From Pseudomonadota bacterium (GTDB taxonomy: Bacteria; Pseudomonadota; Alphaproteobacteria; Azospirillales; Azospirillaceae): a DNA stretch of 12,373 nucleotides. Below the pieces are notes generated by a model that was given only the letters and a program-made list of their open reading frames with translations, was not told the origin of the DNA and did not search any database. Positions 1 through 6,870 of the stretch are shown here, in pieces. The position numbers and the translations under genes are program-made. The stretch covers positions 1 through 12,373 of the forward strand of contig JAEZPL010000312.1 of the NCBI GenBank assembly GCA_023413605.1, written 5' to 3'. Within the stretch, counting starts at the first letter, position 1. Each line of letters opens with the position of its first letter.

Positions 1-21
1 TTCAAGCGCTGGATGCGAAGG

Positions 22-45
22 GCAGCCGCGCCTTACCGCGGCTGC
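22..45 (-). terminator. putative terminator hairpin of the rocF-rocD operon
   Basis: A perfect 9-bp inverted repeat, GCAGCCGCG / CGCGGCTGC with a 6-nt loop, lies 53 bp beyond the rocD stop codon in the direction of transcription. It is the strongest hairpin downstream of this operon. No T-run follows it on the minus strand (the next bases are CCCTTCGC), so it may need Rho or may only stabilise the 3' end of the message. Confidence 0.45.
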
Positions 46-66
46 GCCCCCGTCCGGGTGTCCCCC

Positions 67-97
67 GTCAGGACGGCCCCGGTCAGGACGGCTCTGG

Positions 98-120
<23 letters not shown>
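67..120. repeat. imperfect 15-bp tandem repeat across the rocD stop codon
   Basis: Units beginning GTCAGGACGG... start at 67, 82 and 97, and a degenerate fourth starts at 111. Read on the minus strand, the first three units each hold TGA in the rocD frame (68-70, 83-85 and 98-100). The rocD stop is therefore followed by two backup in-frame stops. The repeat probably arose by slippage and may have reshaped the protein's C-terminus. Confidence 0.6.
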
Positions 121-1309
<1,189 letters not shown>

Positions 1310-1347
1310 GGCCATTTCTCCAGGTTCCGGGCTTTGTCGTTGGACGG

Positions 1348-2322
1348 TCAGACGGCCTGCCCGCCGATCTGCGATTGGGTGACCGCGGGGTCGATGATGC
1401 GGCGGCCGAACAGGCTCGCCACCAGGTCAACCAGCAGCAGGGCGCTCTTGCCCCGCTCGTCGAGGAAGGGGTTCAGCTCCACCACGTCCAGGGACCCGAC
1501 GATGCCGGCGTCGTGCAGCATCTCCATGATCAGGTGCGCCTCGCGGTAGGTGGCCCCGCCCAGCACCGCCGTGCCCACGGCCGGCGCGATGGAGGGGTCG
1601 AGGAAGTCCACGTCCAGGCTGACGTGCAGGTGCCCGCCCGCCTCCTTCACCCGCTCGATGATCCGGCGCATGTGGACGCCGACGCCGTGCTCGTCGATCA
1701 GCCGCATGTCCACCACGTCCACGCCGCGGGCGCGCAGCATCCGCCGCTCCGCCGGGTCGAGGGAGCGGATGCCGAACAGGTGCACGTGGGCCGGATCGAC
1801 CGTGGCCCTCTGCTCCGCCGGGAAGACGCCGTCGAAGCCGTCCTCCCCGCACAGCAGGGCCACCGGCATCCCGTGCATGTTGCCGGATGGGGAGGTGTGG
1901 GGGGTGTTGAAGTCCCCATGCGCGTCCAGCCACAGCACGAACAGGGGCGTGCCCGTCTCACGGCAATGGCGCGCCACCCCGGTGACGGAGCCCATGGACA
2001 GGCTGTGGTCACCGCCCAGGAAAACCGGCACGCCGCCCGCCTGCATCATGCGGTACGACCGGTCGGCCAGAGCCCGCGACCAGGCGGTGATCTCCGCCAG
2101 ACGAGCGGCCTCCGCGGCGGTGGCACTCCAGGGCTCCGGCACAAGGTCGCCCAGGTCGCGGACCTCGTGGCCAAGGTCGCGCAGGGCGCGGACCAGCCCC
2201 GCCGTGCGCAGGGCCGCCGGCCCCATCAGTGCGCCCGGATGGCCGGCCCCGGCCTCGATGGGCACCCCCAGAATCTCGACGAACCGCTGCTGGTCGTTCT
2301 GCGTCGACTGGTCCGACGTCAT
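1348..2322 (-). CDS. rocF: arginase
   Basis: Arginase is a cytoplasmic Mn-dependent ureohydrolase that splits arginine into ornithine and urea. The 324-residue protein carries the full set of metal-binding motifs: GGDHS with His106, DAHGDFN with Asp133, His135 and Asp137, and SLDVDFLDP with Asp237 and Asp239. A Glu in the VELNP stretch (residue 282) is also typical. SIAPAVGT after the last motif fits true arginases better than agmatinases. An AGGGA sequence lies 9 nt before the ATG. It is the first gene of the rocF-rocD unit and is divergent from the Lrp-type regulator at 2462, which probably responds to arginine or ornithine (inferred). Agmatinase or formiminoglutamase are less likely because ornithine aminotransferase follows. 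Confidence 0.94.
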   Translation of the reverse strand: MTSDQSTQNDQQRFVEILGVPIEAGAGHPGALMGPAALRTAGLVRALRDLGHEVRDLGDLVPEPWSATAAEAARLAEITAWSRALADRSYRMMQAGGVPVFLGGDHSLSMGSVTGVARHCRETGTPLFVLWLDAHGDFNTPHTSPSGNMHGMPVALLCGEDGFDGVFPAEQRATVDPAHVHLFGIRSLDPAERRMLRARGVDVVDMRLIDEHGVGVHMRRIIERVKEAGGHLHVSLDVDFLDPSIAPAVGTAVLGGATYREAHLIMEMLHDAGIVGSLDVVELNPFLDERGKSALLLVDLVASLFGRRIIDPAVTQSQIGGQAV

Positions 2323-2425
2323 GCCTCTGCTTCCCTGCTCAACCCGCGCCGTCGCGCTTTCCCTCCAATATCGGCGGCGGCCAAGGCGGCAGAAAGACGG
2401 AAAAGTGGCACCATCCGGCGGTGTT

Positions 2426-2456
2426 TTTGACAGTCTGGAAAGTCCGATTTATCAAA
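2426..2456 (+). promoter_or_regulatory. lrp promoter (TTGACA-17-TATCAA) overlapped by a dyad operator
   Basis: A consensus -35 TTGACA (2427-2432) and a -10-like TATCAA (2450-2455) are separated by exactly 17 bp and point to the regulator gene. The predicted transcript start is about 2461-2462, on the ATG. The same stretch is a dyad centred on 2441: outer arms TTTGA (2426-2430) / TCAAA (2452-2456) and inner arms GGA / TCC (2437-2439, 2443-2445). Such symmetry suits a dimeric Lrp/AsnC protein acting on its own promoter and perhaps on rocF. I found no convincing rocF promoter on the other strand; a GATATT -10-like element near 2366-2371 lacks a good -35. Confidence 0.55.
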
Positions 2457-2461
2457 GTGGC

Positions 2462-2890
2462 ATGGACGATCTCGATTACCGCCTCCTGGCCCTGCTGCGC
2501 GCAGACGCACGCCGGTCCGTCGCCAGCCTTGCCGCCGAACTGAAGGTGTCGCGTGCGACCGTGCGCGCCCGCATCGACCGGCTGGTCGACAGCGGCGTGA
2601 TCGCCGGCTTCACGCTTCTGATGCGCAAGGATCTGCGACCCGCGACGGTGCGGGCCATCACGATGATCGAAGTGGAAGGCCGCGCCGCCGAGGCGGTCAT
2701 TTCGCGGCTGCACGGCTTTCCGGAGGTGCGGACGGTCTACACCACCAACGGGCGGTGGGACGTCGTCGCTGAAATCGAAACGGAGTCGCTGGAGGCCTTC
2801 GACGACACGCTGCGCCGCGTCCGCCAGATCGCGGGCATCTCCTCGACCGAGACCAGCATCCTGCTGTCGGCCCGCAAGGCGGTGCTGTAG
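2462..2890 (+). CDS. Lrp/AsnC family transcriptional regulator
   Basis: This 142-residue protein has the standard length and layout of the family. An N-terminal winged helix-turn-helix opens with LDYRLLALLRADAR and has its recognition helix around VSRATVRARIDRL (residues 29-41). A C-terminal RAM effector-binding and oligomerisation domain spans about 63-140 and includes TTNGRWDVVAEIE. The ATG at 2462 places the family's usual LDxxDrxxL start at the very N-terminus. No Shine-Dalgarno sequence precedes it, which agrees with the leaderless transcript predicted from the promoter. It is divergent from rocF-rocD, so it probably controls arginine catabolism and itself. The ligand is inferred, not shown. 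Confidence 0.9.
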   Translation: MDDLDYRLLALLRADARRSVASLAAELKVSRATVRARIDRLVDSGVIAGFTLLMRKDLRPATVRAITMIEVEGRAAEAVISRLHGFPEVRTVYTTNGRWDVVAEIETESLEAFDDTLRRVRQIAGISSTETSILLSARKAVL

Positions 2891-2909
2891 GCGGTCCTTG
2901 ATGCGATAA

Positions 2910-2925
2910 GGGGCCGATCAGCCCC
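2910..2925. terminator. weak hairpin between the convergent lrp and parA-like genes
   Basis: GGGGC (2910-2914) and GCCCC (2921-2925) pair around a 6-nt loop that contains the stop codon of the minus-strand ATPase gene. On the minus strand the stem is followed by TTATCG. It lies in the 27-bp gap between two converging genes and could act as a short bidirectional terminator, but the stem is only 5 bp and there is no real T-run. Confidence 0.28.
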
Positions 2926-3997
2926 CCAGGCCCGCCAGCACCTTGCCCAGGATGGGCTGCCCGAAGACCATCCCCAGGGCGAAGCCGCCGGCCCGCCCGA
3001 CCACCCCCGCCAGCACAGCCCGGCTGGAGCTGGGCTGGGCGCGCTCCGTCGGTCGGCTGCCGCCGCCGTTGCTGGACGTTTCCTCCGCCTCGTCCGCCGA
3101 GGATGCGGCGCGGCGCGCGCTGTAAGACGCGTCGGTGGCCTCGTGCCAGGACCGGATGCGGTCCATCGCGGGCTTCAGCTGCTCGTCGGTGGGGGCAGAG
3201 CCGCGGCCGTGGACGATCTCCCAGGCCAGCCCGACGAAGCGCGCGGTGGTCCGGCCTTCGGGGCTGAAGATCGCGGCGGGCATTCGGCGGTAGGTGGCCT
3301 TCACGACGTCCACGTCGTAGGGGACGGCCGTGCGGAACATCAGGTCCGGGTATTCAGTGCGGAGCTGCGTCAGCGATTCCCGGCCGACCTCGTCGTTGGT
3401 GATCGACAGCATCAGGATGCCGGCGACCGTCAGGTTCGGGTTCAGGCCCTTCTGGATGTGCTCCACCACCGACAGGGTGCGCTTCAGCCCGTCCAGCGCG
3501 TAGCGGCCGGGGAACACCGGCAGCACGAGCCGGTCCGACGCCGCCAGCGCGCCGGCCGCCAGATGGCCCAGCGCCGGCGGGCAGTCGATGACCACATAGT
3601 CCGGCGGGTTGTGCGAGAAATGCAGCGCCTTGCGCAGGCCCCGCTGCGACCCGCCGCGCGAATCCAGCGCGTGTTCCAGCGAGTAGAGCTTGCGCGCGCC
3701 CACGATCATCGACAGCCCTTCGAAGCTGGTCGGCGTGATCGCGTCCTCGACGAAGGTTTCCTGGCTGAGCAGGTCATTGATTCCGACCTTCGCCTTGTCG
3801 CGCAGCAGGAAATTGCTGGTGGCGCTGCTCTGCGGGTCGAAATCGATCAGGACGACGCTTTTCCCCAGCGCGGCGAGCGCCAGCGCGAGGTTGACGGAGG
3901 AGGTCGTCTTTCCAACGCCACCCTTCTGATTGTACACCGACAGAATGGTCGGCTGCCGCGTCTCCGGCGCGTCGAAGACGTCTTCGTGGCTGTGCAT
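2918..3997 (-). CDS. ParA/Soj-type P-loop ATPase (orphan, glycine-zipper tail)
   Basis: This is a 359-residue member of the ParA/MinD superfamily. The deviant Walker A is KGGVGKTT (residues 25-32), with Walker A' DFDPQSSAT (52-60) and Walker B VVIDCPPALG (135-144). Such ATPases form ATP-dependent dimers that position DNA or large complexes on the nucleoid or membrane. After the ATPase fold (to about 285) comes a Ser/Glu-rich low-complexity linker (about 287-326) and an unusual tail (327-359) with Gly at 334, 338, 342 and 346. The start was taken at the ATG at 3997 because homology begins just after it and a GGA-rich site precedes it; an in-frame start at 4102 would add 35 unlikely residues. 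No ParB partner or parS-like site is visible nearby, so it is probably not the main chromosome segregation protein. The cargo is unknown. Confidence 0.85.
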   Translation of the reverse strand: MHSHEDVFDAPETRQPTILSVYNQKGGVGKTTSSVNLALALAALGKSVVLIDFDPQSSATSNFLLRDKAKVGINDLLSQETFVEDAITPTSFEGLSMIVGARKLYSLEHALDSRGGSQRGLRKALHFSHNPPDYVVIDCPPALGHLAAGALAASDRLVLPVFPGRYALDGLKRTLSVVEHIQKGLNPNLTVAGILMLSITNDEVGRESLTQLRTEYPDLMFRTAVPYDVDVVKATYRRMPAAIFSPEGRTTARFVGLAWEIVHGRGSAPTDEQLKPAMDRIRSWHEATDASYSARRAASSADEAEETSSNGGGSRPTERAQPSSSRAVLAGVVGRAGGFALGMVFGQPILGKVLAGLGG

Positions 3998-4230
3998 GTC
4001 CGTTCCGCTTCGTCGTTCTGCGGCAAATCTCCGGAGCAGAAGCGCCCCACCCCGGTCCGAGCGCGCACTATAAGCATCGCCCCGCCGCGAGTCTCCCCAC
4101 ACATTCAGCGCATCGCCGATGACTCAGGAAGATGACTCACAAACGCCACAGCCGCCACGGCCAAGGACGCGACGTACGGTCACACAATTTTCGATTGGCT
4201 TTGATTGCAGAGGCAACCACGGGGAGAAAG
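3998..4230 (-). promoter_or_regulatory. leader of the ParA-like gene with a -10-like box and a TGAGTCATC direct repeat
   Basis: No gene is seen in this 233-bp stretch. On the minus strand, TATAGT (4067-4072) resembles a -10 box, with only a poor -35 (GAGACT, 4090-4095) 17 bp upstream. Further upstream, the 9-bp sequence TGAGTCATC occurs twice (4118-4126 and 4131-4139, period 13 bp), about 60-80 bp before the expected transcript start. That is a position and spacing compatible with a regulator binding site. This is inference from pattern only. Confidence 0.3.
4202..4219 (-). terminator. possible 3' hairpin of tRNA-Phe
   Basis: On the minus strand, 12 nt beyond the CCA end of tRNA-Phe, TGGTTGC and GCAATCA form a 7-bp stem (one G-U pair) with a CTCT loop. 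No clear T-run follows. It could end the tRNA transcript or guide 3' processing. Confidence 0.33.
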
Positions 4231-4306
4231 TGGTGCCCAGGGGCGGAATCGAACCACCGACACGGGGATTTTCAGTCCCCTGCTCTACCAACTGAGCTAC
4301 CTGGGC
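4231..4306 (-). tRNA. tRNA-Phe (anticodon GAA)
   Basis: The 76-nt minus-strand sequence folds as a complete cloverleaf: acceptor GCCCAGG/CCTGGGC, D-arm GCTC/GAGC, anticodon stem GGGGA/TCCCC around the loop CTGAAAA (anticodon GAA at 34-36), variable loop GTGTC, and T-arm GGTGG-TTCGATT-CCGCC. The terminal CCA is encoded. It follows yacG on the same strand but has its own promoter. I see no attachment-site duplication or integrase next to it. Confidence 0.98.
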
Positions 4307-4361
4307 ACCGGGGCTGCGGCGTTTTCGACCATGGAGGCCACCGCAGCGCGTCGAGGCGCGC

Positions 4362-4390
4362 TTTGTAGGAAAAATCGGAAAGCCTGTCTA
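4362..4390 (-). promoter_or_regulatory. promoter of tRNA-Phe
   Basis: On the minus strand, TAGACA (4385-4390) and TACAAA (4362-4367) are spaced by exactly 17 bp, and the bases after the -10 are GCGCGCC. A near-consensus core with a GC-rich discriminator is typical of stable-RNA promoters under stringent control. The predicted start near 4355 leaves a leader of about 50 nt before the mature tRNA 5' end. Confidence 0.6.
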
Positions 4391-4399
4391 GCCCTAAAA

Positions 4400-4451
4400 T
4401 GCAAAAATTCGCACGCACCGGAAACGCGGCGAACGGCGCGGCCCAGGCCGC
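4400..4451 (-). terminator. possible terminator region after yacG
   Basis: Directly after the yacG stop, GCGGCC/GGCCGC (4438-4451) forms a tight hairpin. About 25 nt further on, TGCGAATTTTTGCA (4400-4413) can form a weak stem and is followed by TTTTAGG. Together these could end the infA-maf-ribonuclease-yacG transcript before the tRNA promoter. Neither is a canonical terminator. Confidence 0.3.
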
Positions 4452-4667
4452 CTATTCGCCCCCGTCCTCACCCCCGTTCCCGTCGGGGTCCCGGTCCGGC
4501 CGGCCACTCTCACTATCATTGCTTTCGATGCGGTAGACGCCGCCCAGCCAGCGCGACAGGTCCACGTCGGCGCAGCGCTTGGAGCAGAAGGGTTTGGTTT
4601 CCGGCATCTCCGGACGGCCGCAGATCGGGCAGGCCTTTCCGGCCGCCGGCTTCACGTTGTCGTTCAT
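4452..4667 (-). CDS. yacG: DNA gyrase inhibitor YacG (small zinc-binding protein)
   Basis: This 71-residue protein has the YacG four-cysteine zinc site, CPIC (Cys13, Cys16) and CSKRC (Cys28, Cys32), followed by the family hallmark ADVDLSRWL and then YRIES. The last 20 residues are an acidic Asp/Glu/Gly-rich tail. Escherichia coli YacG binds GyrB and inhibits gyrase; the role here is by family. Its ATG overlaps the stop codon of the upstream ribonuclease gene (ATGA, 4 nt). A perfect GGAGG (4675-4679) lies 7 nt before the ATG, inside the 3' end of the ribonuclease gene, so translation is probably coupled but strong. Confidence 0.93.
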   Translation of the reverse strand: MNDNVKPAAGKACPICGRPEMPETKPFCSKRCADVDLSRWLGGVYRIESNDSESGRPDRDPDGNGGEDGGE

Positions 4668-5905
4668 CGCTTGTCCTCCGTCGCCGGGCTGCGGATGGGC
4701 GTCAGCAGGTCGCCCAGCGCCGTCCCGCGCCGCGCCCGCGTCATCTCCACCAGCCCGAGTTTCGACAGTCCATAAACCTGCGTCTGCGCCGGATCGTGTT
4801 CCACGGCGCGGGACAGGGCGTTCAACAGCCGCTCCGCGTCGCCACGGTTCCGCATGTTGACGAAGTCCACGACAACGATGCCCCCGACGTTGCGCAAGCG
4901 CAGTTGGCGGGCGATTTCCGCCGCCGCTTCCAGATTCACGTCCAGCGGGTTGCCGCGTTCCCCGGCGTTCACGTCCACGACGGTCATCGCCTCGGTCCGT
5001 TCGATCACCAGCGATCCGCCGCCCGACAGCGGCACGCGGGTGTCCAGCAGTATGTCGATCTCGGCGTCCAGGTCACGCAGGTCGAACAGGCGTTGTTTGC
5101 CGCCCAGGCGCGTGTCGTGAGGGGCCACGCGATCTTCCAGGTCCGGCGCGCGGTCGGCGCACCAGTCCGCCAGTTCGCGGACCAGAGTCGGATCGTCGAC
5201 GACGATTCGCGTCACATCGGCGGCCCCATGCTCGATTAGGGCGCGGCGTGGCGCGTCCGGGCCGGGCAGCAGCAGGGTGGGCGCACTGGCGCGCTCCGCC
5301 GCGTCGCTCAGCGCCCGCCAGGCGAGGTGGAGCGCGTCGGATTCGGCGGCCAGCAGACCGTCGTCCGCTGCCGCGGCCCCCGCCCGCACGATCCAGCCGG
5401 AGCCGGAGGCGAGGTCCTGAACCCGATGGGCAAGCGCCGCCCGTTCCGGCCCGCTGCCCAGGCGCTTGGACACCGCAACATCACGCCCCAAGGGCGCGTG
5501 CACCAGGAAGCGGCCGGGAAACGTGATGTCCATGGTCAGGGACGGCCCCTTGGCCCCAACCGCGTCGGCCTTCACCTGCACCAGAACCGGTTGGCCGGTG
5601 CGCAGCAGGGTGCCGATCCGTTCGTCCTTGCCCTTGGGTCGGCCTTTCAGCCCGCGGGCGTCGCCGCCCGACAGCAGGCCAGACAGGCCGTTGCCCAGGT
5701 CGATGAAGGCCCCGTCCAACCCCGGAACGATGCGTTCCACCTTGCCGAGGAACACATGGCCCAGCAGCGACGGGCGTTGCGCATGGTCGATGTAAAGGTC
5801 GGTCAGGCGCCCGCCCGTCAACACCGCGGCCCGCATCAGCGGACCGTCCCGGTCCACCAGGATGTCGATGCCTTTGCCGGAGGAAGCGCCCTTGGTGCCG
5901 TTCAC
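4664..5905 (-). CDS. short RNase E/G-type ribonuclease
   Basis: This 413-residue protein belongs to the RNase E/G endoribonuclease family that trims or degrades RNA. It has the N-terminal S1/RNase-H-like region with GHVFLGKVERIVPGLDGAFIDLG (residues 49-71), a 5'-sensor region, and a DNase-I-like catalytic core. Both Mg-binding Asp are present: Asp311 in VVDVNAGERGN and Asp347 in VVVDFVNM. The end matches GLSKLGLVEMTR, but the protein then stops within about 23 residues, without the CPxCxG Zn-link that tetramerises RNase E/G and without a degradosome scaffold. The start is the GTG at 5905, whose GTGA overlaps the maf stop; the open frame extends to 6271 but that part is the shadow of maf. It is likely a distinct alphaproteobacterial subfamily that works without a zinc link (inferred). 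Confidence 0.88.
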   Translation of the reverse strand: MNGTKGASSGKGIDILVDRDGPLMRAAVLTGGRLTDLYIDHAQRPSLLGHVFLGKVERIVPGLDGAFIDLGNGLSGLLSGGDARGLKGRPKGKDERIGTLLRTGQPVLVQVKADAVGAKGPSLTMDITFPGRFLVHAPLGRDVAVSKRLGSGPERAALAHRVQDLASGSGWIVRAGAAAADDGLLAAESDALHLAWRALSDAAERASAPTLLLPGPDAPRRALIEHGAADVTRIVVDDPTLVRELADWCADRAPDLEDRVAPHDTRLGGKQRLFDLRDLDAEIDILLDTRVPLSGGGSLVIERTEAMTVVDVNAGERGNPLDVNLEAAAEIARQLRLRNVGGIVVVDFVNMRNRGDAERLLNALSRAVEHDPAQTQVYGLSKLGLVEMTRARRGTALGDLLTPIRSPATEDKR

Positions 5906-6507
5906 GGCAGCGGAAAACCCGCACCGCGGAGCAGCGCCGCCACCTCGAACAGCGGCAGGCCGACCACGTTGCTGTAGGAACCGCCGATCCAGCGGACATG
6001 CGCCGCCGCCCGGCCTTGGATCGCATAGCCACCGGCCTTGCCGTGCCATTCGCCGGAGGCGATGTAGGATTCGACCTCCTCCCCGCCCAGCACCTTGAAG
6101 GTCACGTCGGTGCGCACCACCCGTTCCGACCGGCGCGCGTCGTCGTCGCCCGCCGTGGGAGCCAGGAGCACGACGCCGCCGAACACCCGGTGCCGACGGC
6201 CCGACAGCAGGCCGAGGCAGGCGCGGGCCTGCTTTTCCTCCTCCGCCTTGGGCAGGATGCGGCGGCCGCAAGCGACCACCGTGTCGGCCGCCAGCACGAA
6301 GGCGCCGGGATGGCGTGCAGCCACGGCGGCGGCCTTCTCGCCAGCCAGACGCAGCGCGTGCTGCGGGGGCAGCTCGCGCGGCAGCGGCGATTCGTCGATG
6401 TCTGCGGGGTCGATCGTGTCTGGAACCACGCCGATCTGGCGCAACAAATCGAGCCGGCGGGGCGAGGCGGACGCCAGCACGAGCCGGGGCGTGGACACTG
6501 TGTTCAT
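5902..6507 (-). CDS. maf: Maf family nucleoside triphosphate pyrophosphatase
   Basis: Maf proteins hydrolyse non-canonical or excess nucleoside triphosphates to the monophosphate and pyrophosphate, and have been linked to arrest of cell division. The 201-residue protein shows the motifs LASASPRR (11-18), LAADTVV (72-78, catalytic-base Asp75), and GKAGGYAIQG (156-165). The last fits the dTTP/UTP-specific YhdE branch rather than the YceF branch. A GTG at 6510 precedes the ATG at 6507 by one codon, and I prefer the ATG; no clear Shine-Dalgarno is visible. It starts 20 bp behind infA and overlaps the next gene by 4 nt, so it belongs to the infA-maf-ribonuclease-yacG operon. Confidence 0.92.
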   Translation of the reverse strand: MNTVSTPRLVLASASPRRLDLLRQIGVVPDTIDPADIDESPLPRELPPQHALRLAGEKAAAVAARHPGAFVLAADTVVACGRRILPKAEEEKQARACLGLLSGRRHRVFGGVVLLAPTAGDDDARRSERVVRTDVTFKVLGGEEVESYIASGEWHGKAGGYAIQGRAAAHVRWIGGSYSNVVGLPLFEVAALLRGAGFPLP

Positions 6508-6527
6508 CACGCGGGAGGGATTGCCGG

Positions 6528-6746
6528 CTACTTGAACCGGAAGGTGATCCGGCCCTTGGTCAGATCATAGGGCGTCATTTCCACGTTGACGCGGTCACCG
6601 GCCAGCACGCGGATGCGGTTCTTGCGCATCTTGCCGGACGTGTGCGCCAACACCTCATGTTCGTTGTCGAGCTTCACCCGGAACATCGCGTTCGGCAGCA
6701 GCTCGACGACCGTCCCGGAGAACTCGATCAAATCTTCCTTAGCCAT
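6528..6746 (-). CDS. infA: translation initiation factor IF-1
   Basis: The 72-residue sequence is a complete IF-1, a single S1-type OB fold that sits in the ribosomal A site during initiation. It runs from MAKEDLIEFSGTV through ELLPNAMFRVKLDN, HTSGKMRKNRIRVLAGDRV and the ending GRITFRFK. AAGGGG lies just before the ATG. It heads the infA-maf-ribonuclease-yacG unit after a 124-bp gap that probably contains its promoter. Confidence 0.98.
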   Translation of the reverse strand: MAKEDLIEFSGTVVELLPNAMFRVKLDNEHEVLAHTSGKMRKNRIRVLAGDRVNVEMTPYDLTKGRITFRFK

Positions 6747-6870
6747 AGCCCCTTAAGTCCGTAACAGTTTCGTGGCAATAACTGACCTCCCCAAGGCCTG
6801 TGGTCAAGGGGGATTCCACCGTGATGCTCAACCGTCTACGGCTGTTGTCCGTCACGCCACGTGCTTTGGA
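6747..6870 (-). promoter_or_regulatory. infA upstream region with a candidate promoter
   Basis: On the minus strand, TTGACC (6802-6807) is a good -35 hexamer. The best -10 candidate is AGTTAT at 18 bp spacing, a weak match. The -35 is part of an inverted repeat, TGACC / GGTCA (arms 6783-6787 and 6802-6806), which might be an operator. No terminator for the preceding transglycosylase gene is obvious in this gap. Confidence 0.33.

Noticed and set aside
2405..2420. Sigma-54-like GTGGCAC...GGCG sequence before the lrp-type gene
   Set aside because: The spacing between the GG and GC elements does not fit the -24/-12 pattern, and a better sigma-70-type promoter lies just downstream.
4231..4306. 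tRNA-Phe as an integration site for a genomic island
   Set aside because: There is no duplicated tRNA 3' end, integrase or transposase in the window, and the flanking genes look like core chromosome.
5906..6271. N-terminal extension of the ribonuclease frame
   Set aside because: The extra 122 residues lie entirely within maf in another frame and are Arg/Gly-rich without family similarity; the GTG at 5905 overlapping the maf stop is the natural start.
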